Below, piece after piece: positions 21,371-28,230 of a DNA stretch of 32,973 nucleotides; position 1 is the first letter of the stretch; each line of letters opens with the position of its first letter. The notes below the pieces were generated by a model, which was not told the origin of the DNA, ran no database searches, and saw only the letters and a list, made by a program, of their open reading frames with translations. The DNA is from Chloroflexi bacterium UBA2235. Its GTDB lineage: Bacteria > Chloroflexota > UBA11872 > UBA12225. The stretch is taken from positions 11,416 through 44,388 of the forward strand of contig DDYL01000108.1 of assembly GCA_002347925.1 (NCBI GenBank), in the 5' to 3' direction. Made by a program: the position numbers and the translations under genes.

Positions 21371-22072
21371 ATGCGACGGCCCGAGGCAAGCGTGGACAGG
21401 GTAAGGCCCTCACTGCGCAGCTGGACACTGCTGCGCGGCCTTGGCATGCTCGTACTCACGGCGTGCGCCTTGCCTGGGCTTGACCCGCTGCCGGCACGCG
21501 GAGACCCGCCATCGGGAAGTTCCACCGTTATCCTGACCGTTGGACCCGGGCCGACTCCGACTGAGGCGCAAGGACCTCAAACCAAGGATGTAGGGCAACA
21601 GGGCCCGATCCAGGCTGCTGCTGCGGTAGCGGTCACTCCATTGGCTGCCGAGGCACCTCCTCCGCCACCTCCACCCCCACCGCCGCCAGCCCCGACGGTT
21701 GCGCCGGCCGCACTTGAGGCAGCCACGGCCAATGCAGCCACCGCAATAGCCAGAGCGACGAACGTTGCCGCGACGGCTACGGCGTTGCCGGCCCAACTTG
21801 TTGTCATTAGGGGGATGGCATTCGAGCCGCCAACGCTTGCTGTGCCTCCCGGAACGGCCGTGACATTCCGGAATCTTGACAGCACCACCCATCAGATCGT
21901 CACTGGCGAGATGGATAGTGGCCGTTTGCAACCCGGCGAATCCTGGACGACAAAGTTCCAGGATGCCGCGTCGTCGCATACGTTCATCTGCCGATTGCAC
22001 CCGACCATGAAGATGGCGATCACCATCAGCGATCCGTTGAACCGAACCCCCGTGGTACGCATGAGTTCCTAG
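21371..22072 (+). CDS. Cupredoxin-domain lipoprotein (plastocyanin/amicyanin-like)
   Basis: A 233-residue exported protein with a C-terminal blue-copper domain, probably an electron carrier or copper-handling protein on the outer membrane face. The signal peptide ends at the lipobox LVLTAC. A long low-complexity linker follows, with a run of about 11 prolines and Ala/Thr repeats, ending near residue 140. The cupredoxin domain (about 143-222) has all four type-1 copper ligands, H174, C207, H210 and M213, in the tight C-x2-H-x2-M loop of amicyanin-like proteins. ATG 21371 has GAGTGAGG upstream; a TTG nine bases earlier is possible. No oxidase or copper chaperone gene is adjacent, so the redox partner is unknown. 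Confidence 0.85.
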   Translation: MRRPEASVDRVRPSLRSWTLLRGLGMLVLTACALPGLDPLPARGDPPSGSSTVILTVGPGPTPTEAQGPQTKDVGQQGPIQAAAAVAVTPLAAEAPPPPPPPPPPPAPTVAPAALEAATANAATAIARATNVAATATALPAQLVVIRGMAFEPPTLAVPPGTAVTFRNLDSTTHQIVTGEMDSGRLQPGESWTTKFQDAASSHTFICRLHPTMKMAITISDPLNRTPVVRMSS

Positions 22073-22138
22073 CAGGATCCACCACTTCCCCGCACCCCTG
22101 ATGTAGACGCGTCGATTTGTACTGGAAGGGTTGAACCG

Positions 22139-22363
22139 ATGCCGATCTACGAGTACGTCTGTGATCCGTGTGGGCGCGAGTTTGAACTCATGCGCCCGAT
22201 GAGCCAGTCTGGGGAAGGGGCGCCGTGCCCGACGTGTGGAACGTCATCACCGCGGGTCCCCTCGGTGTTCGCGAGCAAGGAGAACTACATGGTGAAGGTG
22301 CCACGTAGTCCGGCCCTCCGTGCCAAGCGTCCGTCTGAACCTGTCGATCCGGCCAGCGCCTAG
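22139..22363 (+). CDS. FmdB-type zinc-ribbon protein
   Basis: A 74-residue protein of the FmdB putative regulatory family. It opens MPIYEYVCDPCGREFELMRP, the family signature. The four cysteines C8, C11, C30 and C33 form a single zinc ribbon. The C-terminal 35 residues are basic and Pro/Ser-rich and probably disordered. ATG 22139 is preceded by GGAAGGG 9 bases upstream. The name derives from genes near formamidase/amidase operons, but no amidase is present here and the molecular role of the family is not settled. It converges with the flavin oxidase gene. Confidence 0.9.
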   Translation: MPIYEYVCDPCGREFELMRPMSQSGEGAPCPTCGTSSPRVPSVFASKENYMVKVPRSPALRAKRPSEPVDPASA

Positions 22364-22385
22364 GTGTCGTTGCTCACGACATTCG

Positions 22386-23873
22386 TCACGGCTTGCCGGG
22401 GTTGAGCCATCCGTCTGCGTCGAAGACACGCTTGACAGAGGATTGCGTCGCCCGGTCTGCGGGTGACATCACCCAGTCGAGATAGGCGGCCTTCTCCAAC
22501 CCGACTCCGTGTTCGCCGGAGAGGGTGCCCCCGGCGTCGATGCAGGCCCGAAGGATCTCCTCACCGGCCTTGATGACCCGTTCGGTGAGCCCGGGAATCC
22601 GGGCGTCGTACAGGATGTTCGGGTGCAGGTTGCCGTCTCCGGCGTGGAACACGTTCGCGATCAGGAGGTTTTCGCGCTTGGCTAGGTCCTGCACTTTGGT
22701 GAGGACTTCGACAAGGCGTGACCGGGGCACGACACCGTCCTGGATGTAGTAATTCGGTGCAAGGCGACCGAGTGCCCCCAGGGCTCCCTTGCGTCCGCGC
22801 CACAGACGTTGCCGTTCTTCAACTGATGCGGCGACACGCACCTCCCGTGCGCCGTACTGCGTCAGGAGGGCTTCCACATGACTGGCGTCTTCGGCACAGG
22901 CTTCGGAGAGTCCCTCGACCTCCACGAGGAGGAGCGCCTCCACCCCCTCCGGGTACTCGGGGAACCCTCCACCACGCAGGGCACCGATGGTGACGCCATC
23001 GACAAACTCGAGCGCGGCCGGAATGATCCCCGCTTCGATGATCGCTGAGGTCGCGGCTCCGGCATCGTTGAACGTATCGAAAAGCGCCAGGACCGTCCGG
23101 ACCGTTTCCGCGCGAGGCATCAACCGGACGCACACTGCCGTCACGAAGGCGAGGGTCCCCTCGCTGCCGGTCAGGATCCCGGGAAAGTCGTATCCGGGTG
23201 CGTCCGGGGAACTTGCCATGGTCCCGCAAGACACGATGGTGCCGTCGATGAGGACTGCTTCCATGCCGAGGACATGGTTGGTAGTGACGCCGTAGGCGAG
23301 GCAATGGGGTCCACCGGCATTCTCGGCGACGTTACCGCCGATGGTCGACGCGGTCTGGCTAGAGGGGTCTGGTGCAAAGTAGAGGCCGAACGGTTCTGCG
23401 GCGCGTGTCAGGTCGACGTTCACCAGACCTGGTTCGACAATCGCACGCATGTTTTCCGCATCGATTTCGCGGATCCTGTGCATTCGTGATGTCGCAATGA
23501 CCAATCCGCCGTGGATCGGGGTCGCACCGCCTGAGAGACCGGTGCCCGCACCTCGGGGTGTGACTGGAAAGCCGTACTGGCGAGCGAGCCGAATGGCGTC
23601 CGAAACCTGGCCAGTTGTGGTTGGCAGGCAGACTGCGAGTGGTCGTGCTCTCGCCATGTAGCCGTCGCCCTCGTAACTGACGAGAGCGGCTGGCTCGGAG
23701 ACCACGGCACCAGCCCCGACGATGCCACGCAATTGGCTCAGGAAGCGAGCTCGAGTTGGTTCGTCCGGATGCGGAATTGCGCCGCCATAGGCCGTAGAAA
23801 GCGCCCCCCGCGAATGCGATGCATCCAGATCGGGTGCCAGTGTCGCCCCGGCGTCATGTTGCGAGATTCTCAT
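22386..23873 (-). CDS. FAD-linked oxidase, GlcD-type (glycolate/D-lactate dehydrogenase subunit)
   Basis: A 495-residue flavoprotein of the vanillyl-alcohol-oxidase/PCMH fold, predicted to oxidise a 2-hydroxy acid such as glycolate or D-lactate. The FAD domain shows TPRGAGTGLSGGATPIHGG, QTASTIGGNVAENAGGPHC and GSEGTLAFVT. The cap/C-terminal domain shows NVFHAGDGNLHPNILYD, whose His-x4-Asn-x-His residues belong to the metal/substrate site, and SGEHGVGLEK. ATG 23873 has an AGGA about 9 bases upstream. The frame runs on to 24092, but the extension is Arg-rich and overlaps the divergent SDR promoter. The usual partner subunits GlcE and GlcF are not adjacent, so it may work alone or with distant partners. 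Confidence 0.88.
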   Translation of the reverse strand: MRISQHDAGATLAPDLDASHSRGALSTAYGGAIPHPDEPTRARFLSQLRGIVGAGAVVSEPAALVSYEGDGYMARARPLAVCLPTTTGQVSDAIRLARQYGFPVTPRGAGTGLSGGATPIHGGLVIATSRMHRIREIDAENMRAIVEPGLVNVDLTRAAEPFGLYFAPDPSSQTASTIGGNVAENAGGPHCLAYGVTTNHVLGMEAVLIDGTIVSCGTMASSPDAPGYDFPGILTGSEGTLAFVTAVCVRLMPRAETVRTVLALFDTFNDAGAATSAIIEAGIIPAALEFVDGVTIGALRGGGFPEYPEGVEALLLVEVEGLSEACAEDASHVEALLTQYGAREVRVAASVEERQRLWRGRKGALGALGRLAPNYYIQDGVVPRSRLVEVLTKVQDLAKRENLLIANVFHAGDGNLHPNILYDARIPGLTERVIKAGEEILRACIDAGGTLSGEHGVGLEKAAYLDWVMSPADRATQSSVKRVFDADGWLNPGKP

Positions 23874-24010
23874 GCTTGATTGATCCTGCCACACCCGGTC
23901 CATGCGGTGCTTGCGCGACCGCGGCATCTCTTTCAGCCGGCGCCCTTGAGGGTGGTCGCGGGGAGGTTCAGTCTGGCGTGTGCCGGTTCCAGTTGCATGA
24001 TTGGCCCGCC

Positions 24011-24033
24011 TACAATGGGCAGTCAGGCAGTCA
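24011..24033 (+). promoter_or_regulatory. Candidate -10 box and adjacent tandem octamer upstream of the SDR
   Basis: TACAAT (24011-24016) is a good -10 hexamer, but no convincing -35 lies 17 bases upstream. Directly after it, GGCAGTCA occurs twice head to tail (24018-24033), across the predicted transcription start. This could be an operator for the gene at 24069. Confidence 0.35.
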
Positions 24034-24068
24034 GCCCCAGCAGGCCGGACAGAACGAGGACTTGAGAC

Positions 24069-24845
24069 ATGGATCTGGGACTTACGGGACATGCCGCGAT
24101 CGTGACCGGTGCGAGCCGGGGCATTGGCCGGGCAATCGCGTTGGCATTGGCATCGGCAGGATGTGACGTTGCCATCGCGGCGCGTGGATCAGAGGCACTC
24201 GAGGGTGTGGCGCGTGAGATCGAGGCGCTTGGCCGGCGGGCCCTTCCGATTTCGATCGACATGACACTGCCTGGCATGGCCGAGATGCTCGTCGCAAGGA
24301 CCGCCGAGGAGTTTGGGCGGATCGATGTCGTGGTGAACAACCTTGGGGGCAGTGCACCGGCAAACAAGCCGTTCATGGAGACCGAGCCGAAGGATTGGCG
24401 TGGTGTCATGGGCATCAACTTGTACCCCGCAATTGAGACGAGCCGGCTTGCAGTGCCTCACATCCGGAAGCAGGGCGGTGGAAGCATTGTCATCATCTCG
24501 TCCATCTACGGGCGCGAGGCGGGAGGCTATGCCGGCTACAACGTGGCGAAGTCCGCAATGAACAGCTTGGCGAAGTCCATGGCGCGTGAGTTGGCGCCTG
24601 AGGGAATTCGCGTGAACGCGGTTGCGCCGGGATCGATCATGTTCCCCGGGGGAACGTGGGAGAAGCGTCAGCAGGCCGATCCCGAGGGGATGGCCGCCTT
24701 TGTCAAGCGTGACCTCCCGTTTGGCAGGTTCGGACGTGCCGAGGAAGTTGCCGATGTGGTGGCGTTCCTTTGCTCTTCTCGCGCTTCTTGGGTGAGCGGG
24801 GCGTGTATCCCAGTCGATGGGGTTCAGGGGCGCTCGAATATCTGA
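24069..24845 (+). CDS. Short-chain dehydrogenase/reductase (SDR)
   Basis: A 258-residue classical SDR. TGASRGIG is at 13-20 and R39 follows the second strand, favouring NADP, unlike the two other SDRs in this window, which have Asp there. The NNAG motif reads NNLGG (90-94), a pattern seen in some SDR subgroups. The catalytic residues are N117, S144 or S145, Y157 and K161 (YNVAK). ATG 24069 has GAGGAC 6 bases upstream. It diverges from the GlcD-type oxidase. The missing NAAG alanine and the GG pair may shape the cofactor or substrate pocket. The substrate is unknown. Confidence 0.88.
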   Translation: MDLGLTGHAAIVTGASRGIGRAIALALASAGCDVAIAARGSEALEGVAREIEALGRRALPISIDMTLPGMAEMLVARTAEEFGRIDVVVNNLGGSAPANKPFMETEPKDWRGVMGINLYPAIETSRLAVPHIRKQGGGSIVIISSIYGREAGGYAGYNVAKSAMNSLAKSMARELAPEGIRVNAVAPGSIMFPGGTWEKRQQADPEGMAAFVKRDLPFGRFGRAEEVADVVAFLCSSRASWVSGACIPVDGVQGRSNI

Positions 24846-24957
24846 TCGCAGGATCCGCTAAAGGATCGTGGCCGTCAAAGCCTGATTTCGCCCGTGGTTG
24901 AGTTCGTTACGTTACCTGTCTTGGTGGCACGGGATATTGTGATGAGGGGGATGTCGA

Positions 24958-25407
24958 GTGACAGGCGAGGGAGTGCAGGAATGTCACTCGGCAGAACGAG
25001 TTCTGGACAGCGAGGCAGACGTTCCCGGTGACTTGGCTCAGGTAGACGTGCCACCCGTCAGTACGCCAGGCCCGACGCTCGTCCTCGCTGTCTTGGCTGA
25101 CGGACCGATGCATGGGTACGGACTCGCAAAGGAGATTGAGCGCCGTAGCGAGGGGTACTTCCACGCGCGGTGGGGCAGCCTGTATCCAACCCTGCAGCGT
25201 CTCGAGTCGCAGGGCCTCATCTCCGGCGAATGGTCGGCGCCAACTGCAGGGAGCGGACGTCGGCGACGTGTCTACCATTTGACGCCGTCTGGCAGGGCCG
25301 AGGCCAGGAAGACGGCTGGCCGATGGCGTGAGTTCGCCGAAAATCTCCTCAAGGCACTCGGGGCCGGGGGACGATCAGAAGTGATTGTCGATGGAACGCG
25401 CATCTGA
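24958..25407 (+). CDS. PadR-family transcriptional regulator
   Basis: A 149-residue DNA-binding protein with a PadR winged helix (about 38-115). It is seen as LVLAVLADGPMHGYGLAKEI, then FHARWGSLYPTLQRLESQGL (recognition helix), and the wing RRRRVYHLTPSGRAEA. The C-terminal helix is short, as in the PadR-s2 subgroup. The N-terminal 30 residues are not family-like; the true start could be internal, but GTG 24958 has GAGGGGG about 9 bases upstream. It overlaps the next gene by 17 bases, a common layout for PadR with a membrane HAAS-type partner. PadR proteins often repress their own promoter; the tandem CGTTAC/GTTACC at 24905-24916 is a possible but weak operator. Confidence 0.88.
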   Translation: MTGEGVQECHSAERVLDSEADVPGDLAQVDVPPVSTPGPTLVLAVLADGPMHGYGLAKEIERRSEGYFHARWGSLYPTLQRLESQGLISGEWSAPTAGSGRRRRVYHLTPSGRAEARKTAGRWREFAENLLKALGAGGRSEVIVDGTRI

Positions 25408-25960
25408 CCGCCTCTCGGGGTGGGTTCGACGTGCTGGCCCGTCGCTTCCAGTGGAGCGGTATCTGGCCGAACTTGATGCCGTGCTGGAAGGGCAGGCCGA
25501 CACGTCGCTTGCTGTTGACGGGATTGATGCGCCCCTGAGCGGCGTGGCCCGTGCGGTCATCGTCGAGTCGATTGGTGCCGACCTCGAGGCGGCGGCCCGC
25601 GACCTGATGCTTGCCGGAGTTCCCCGGAATCAGGCCGAGATGCGTGCGATCAGCGACCTTGGTCCCGCCCCCGATTTGGGACGCGCGTTGCTTGGGGCCC
25701 GGCGTCGGCAGACGGTCATGGCGGTGGAGATGTCCGACGATCCATGGTCATGGACGGAGCCACTCCTGCAAGTCTTATTGCTGGTGGTGGCAATCGGGGT
25801 GGGCGCACTCGCTCCGGTCCTCGCCGTGATCATTGCCATCGTTGTCGAGCGCCAGTCCGGCGTGATCGCCGTGATGCTGGTTCCGGTCCTCACGGCCGTA
25901 CTGGGTAGGGCGGCCGGAGCGGTTGCGCCACCAATGGGACATGGAAATCCGGCGCGGTGA
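25391..25960 (+). CDS. PadR-associated membrane protein with HAAS/permease-prefix-like domain
   Basis: A 189-residue protein. Its N-terminal helical part (about 1-105) ends in ARDLMLAGVPRNQAEMRAIS and DLGPAPDLGRALLGA. That segment resembles the HAAS (DUF1700-like) or permease-prefix domain usually written as L-x-x-G-x-x-x-x-E-A-x-x-x-A-x-x-x-LG-D-P. Two hydrophobic segments follow, LLQVLLLVVAIGVGALAPVLA and SGVIAVMLVPVLTAVLGRAA. Its ATG lies inside the end of padR, so the two are translated together. Such partners are thought to relay membrane or stress signals with PadR, a role that is inferred. The assignment is moderate because only the domain shape and context support it. Confidence 0.65.
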   Translation: MERASDRLSGWVRRAGPSLPVERYLAELDAVLEGQADTSLAVDGIDAPLSGVARAVIVESIGADLEAAARDLMLAGVPRNQAEMRAISDLGPAPDLGRALLGARRRQTVMAVEMSDDPWSWTEPLLQVLLLVVAIGVGALAPVLAVIIAIVVERQSGVIAVMLVPVLTAVLGRAAGAVAPPMGHGNPAR

Positions 25961-26003
25961 CCGTCCCATCCGCGACCCTCTGGAGTTACTTTGGCGACAA
26001 GCC

Positions 26004-26738
26004 CTAGTCACGGTCCGCTGAGGCGACGTGAACGTCGATTGACACGAGTCCTTCGATCTCACTGGCCACGTCGGCGAGACGGCTGACCGCATCACTTGGG
26101 GTTCCGGACTTGACCTCGACCAGTCCCTTGCCATTCCTTACCGACACGGTGAGAACATGCATGACCGATTCCGTATCGGTCCGTATGGCGCGCCGGAGAT
26201 GGGAGACGAGTGCCTCATCCGAGACGATGGTGACCAGGACGTGCCATACGTCATTGACGGAACGCGCCACGTGGGCCGCTTCAAGTGACCCGGCGTCGGT
26301 AGATATTCTCCCTCCGAGGCACGCGACACCGTGGCGAACGGTGCAGGTGATCGGCTGTGCGCAAGTGAGGGGTTGGACGGCAAGCAAGGGACGGATGGCA
26401 TCCGCGGCCGCCATGTCATTTTCCGGCGAGTGTGGCCGGGATATCTCGCCTCGGTGGGGATCGGGGACCAGCCTCCCCATGACGCGGCGGTAGACGCCAC
26501 GTGAAATCACCGTATCCAGACCAACAGACAGGGTGTGCCACGAAGTTGTGCCGAATGGCTGCTCGGTAGACGCGACGGTGGTGGCGTTGGCGACGACATA
26601 CTGACGTTGTGCCCAGGCGCGCTCAACGACGAGCAAGGTGCCACTGGTTGGGTGCAGGACGTGTTCGATGATCCCGACGGGATGTGCATCATTCGCGATG
26701 AGTATGTCGCCTGGTTTGAACCGTTCAGTCACGTCCAT
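26004..26738 (-). CDS. BON-domain protein with PRC-barrel-like N-terminus
   Basis: A 244-residue soluble protein. Residues 1-45 (FKPGDILIANDAHPVGIIEH, then VLHPTSGTLLVVERA) look like a small beta-barrel of the PRC/DUF2171 type. Two BON-like modules follow at about 105-170 and 172-240. Each has a short helix (DAIRPLLAV; SHLRRAIRTD), beta-strands and a Gly before a strand, then a helix such as EAAHVARSVNDVWHV. BON domains bind phospholipids or other ligands and occur in osmotic-stress proteins. There is no signal peptide, so it is probably cytoplasmic. The domain calls come from pattern reading. It converges with the PadR operon. Confidence 0.6.
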   Translation of the reverse strand: MDVTERFKPGDILIANDAHPVGIIEHVLHPTSGTLLVVERAWAQRQYVVANATTVASTEQPFGTTSWHTLSVGLDTVISRGVYRRVMGRLVPDPHRGEISRPHSPENDMAAADAIRPLLAVQPLTCAQPITCTVRHGVACLGGRISTDAGSLEAAHVARSVNDVWHVLVTIVSDEALVSHLRRAIRTDTESVMHVLTVSVRNGKGLVEVKSGTPSDAVSRLADVASEIEGLVSIDVHVASADRD

Positions 26739-26960
26739 CGATCTGGCCTTGGCGCGGTGGCAGGCACTACCGGACGCATGGGGTCGGTGCTATTCATGCC
26801 GGATGGTAGCGTTGGCAAACAGGTTCGGACGGTACCGAATGCTGTCAAGCCCGGTAGAATGTCGTGAAGGCACCCGGATTGGTATGGGTGCGACGTTGAT
26901 GGCGACGCCTTCATCCCGGAATGGGTGAGCGGTGACGCAAGGTTCTGGAGGAGTTCGACC

Positions 26961-27242
26961 GTGTCCGAAACTGCCGCTCCGACAATCGTGGCGTATCTCA
27001 AGCCGGTGTGCGGGTGGAGCAACAGCGTCCGCGCGGTGTTGCAGAAGCATGGCCTCGTGTATGAGGACCGCGACATCATCAACGATCGCTCGAACTACAG
27101 CGAGATGGTCCGCAAGAGCGGGCAGCCCTTGTCTCCATGTGTTGAAATCAACGGCGTGATGCTCGCTGATGTGGCGGGCAACGAGGTTGAGGAGTATCTG
27201 GTTGAGCAGGGTCTGGCAAAGGCAGAAGTCGCCGCCGTCTGA
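26961..27242 (+). CDS. Monothiol-type glutaredoxin (CGWS)
   Basis: A 93-residue thioredoxin-fold protein. The active-site motif is C17-G-W-S20 in KPVCGWSNSVRAVLQKHGL. This is the single-cysteine arrangement of CGFS monothiol glutaredoxins, with Trp in place of Phe. The cis-Pro region reads GQPLSPCVEINGV, with Ser-Pro where Thr-Val-Pro is usual, and with a second Cys two residues after the Ser. The GG motif that binds glutathione is replaced by AGNEVEEYL. GTG 26961 has GGAGGAG 7 bases upstream. Possible roles are Fe-S cluster handling or reduction with a thiol other than glutathione. The family is sure; the chemistry is not. Confidence 0.85.
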   Translation: MSETAAPTIVAYLKPVCGWSNSVRAVLQKHGLVYEDRDIINDRSNYSEMVRKSGQPLSPCVEINGVMLADVAGNEVEEYLVEQGLAKAEVAAV

Positions 27243-27276
27243 CCGAATGCCGACGCTCAACAGCGTGGAAAACAGT

Positions 27277-27328
27277 GAGGCCCCGGACGTCCGGGCGGAT
27301 GAAACCGCTTGGGATGCCGGGGCCTCAG
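27277..27328. terminator. Large GC-rich inverted repeat between convergent genes
   Basis: TGAGGCCCCGG (27277-27287) and CCGGGGCCTCA (27318-27328) are perfect 11-bp complements around a 30-base loop that can fold further. It lies between the glutaredoxin stop and the convergent mutarotase stop and could stop both. No T-run follows on either strand, so classical intrinsic termination is uncertain. Confidence 0.5.
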
Positions 27329-27347
27329 TGCGTTCGGTGCGCGCGTC

Positions 27348-27692
27348 CTAGAGGTGCTGTGGCCAATGCATGTCGAAGACCATTTCCATCTCGGCCCACC
27401 ATTCGTCTTCAGTCGCTTCGGGCGAACGTTCCTGAAGGGTCCGCATGATCTTGTCCCACTCAAGGACGCGTGGGTGAGGCGGCGTAACTGAAGGCTTGCC
27501 GGGATCGTAGTCATCGTTTGCGGTCATGTACATGAACATTCTCTGACCCCTCAGAAAGATCTTCATGTCGGTCACCCCGCCGGTACGCAGTCCTTCGAGG
27601 ACTTCCGGCCAAACCTCGGCGTGGTAACGGATGTAGTCGGCAACTTTCTCCGGGTCGTTCCGGAGGTTGATCATGCGTCCGAAGACTTTCAC
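27348..27692 (-). CDS. L-rhamnose mutarotase family protein (RhaM/DUF718)
   Basis: A 114-residue dimeric ferredoxin-like fold protein predicted to interconvert the alpha and beta anomers of a deoxy-sugar such as L-rhamnose. Family features are the N-terminal MINLRNDPEKVADYIRYHAE followed by VWPEVLEGL, with the catalytic His in YHAEVWP. GGVTDMKIFLRGQRMFMYM and EWDKIMRTLQERSPEA follow, and it ends in MVFDMHWPQ. GTG 27692 has GGAAGGAG 9 bases upstream. No rhamnose isomerase or kinase is present, but TIM-barrel isomerases and SDRs nearby fit a non-phosphorylating deoxy-sugar route. L-fucose or another sugar is equally possible. Confidence 0.85.
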   Translation of the reverse strand: MKVFGRMINLRNDPEKVADYIRYHAEVWPEVLEGLRTGGVTDMKIFLRGQRMFMYMTANDDYDPGKPSVTPPHPRVLEWDKIMRTLQERSPEATEDEWWAEMEMVFDMHWPQHL

Positions 27693-27748
27693 GAACTGAA
27701 CTCCTTCCAGTCGATGGTGGCGCAGTGTCGGCGGGTCGCCGACGAGGC

Positions 27749-28057
27749 CTACTGTGGGCGGCGCTTCACGAATGCGACCGGGCCACGGTGCAGGGCCGGG
27801 TCATCCGCCGAATGATCCGGTTCGGCCACGTAAATGGTCGTGCCATCAACCACGACGGTCGCGGTCGGGGTGAGTGCTTCGGCCCGTTCGATTGCCTCGT
27901 CGAGAGGGATGGTATCGCGGTTCCACCCAACCGTGGCGTGACCATTGTCGACAAGGGTCTTGAGGAATATCGGGAGTTGCCACGACTGGATCGGGATGAC
28001 GTCACCGGTTGCCTGGCGTGGTTGCGGTGAGGCAGGTTCTCTGTTCTGATCGCTCAT
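27749..28057 (-). CDS. Small hypothetical protein
   Basis: A 102-residue soluble protein that I do not recognise. After a polar N-terminus (MSDQNREPASPQPRQATGDV) it has a short helix around WQLPIFLKTLVDNGHATVGW, then NRDTIPLDEAIERAEALT and a beta segment TATVVVDGTTIYVAEPDH, suggesting a small alpha/beta fold. ATG 28057 has GGAGGG 9 bases upstream; the in-frame stretch further up to 28174 has none. It lies 56 bases upstream of the mutarotase gene on the same strand and may be cotranscribed with it. No function can be offered. Confidence 0.6.
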   Translation of the reverse strand: MSDQNREPASPQPRQATGDVIPIQSWQLPIFLKTLVDNGHATVGWNRDTIPLDEAIERAEALTPTATVVVDGTTIYVAEPDHSADDPALHRGPVAFVKRRPQ

Positions 28058-28230
28058 CTGGTCGCCCTCCGGGTCAGTACATGCGTGTCTGGATGCTCGG
28101 TTATTGGGTGGGTAGGTCAATTCTGAACGGTATTGCATCCCGCTCAGGTCGACCCGTGTGCCAAACGGTAACATTGAGGCATGGCTGGACGCGGGTGTCC
28201 AGATAGAAACTTGGGACCAAGCGGGGACTC

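Noticed and set aside
22084..22110. GCACCCCTGATGTAGACGCG as another dispersed repeat copy
   Set aside because: Only the central CACCCCTGAT matches; the flanks do not follow either core type.
24846..24870. GGATCC-GCTAAA-GGATC hairpin as terminator of the SDR at 24069
   Set aside because: Stem of only five pairs and no T-run after it.
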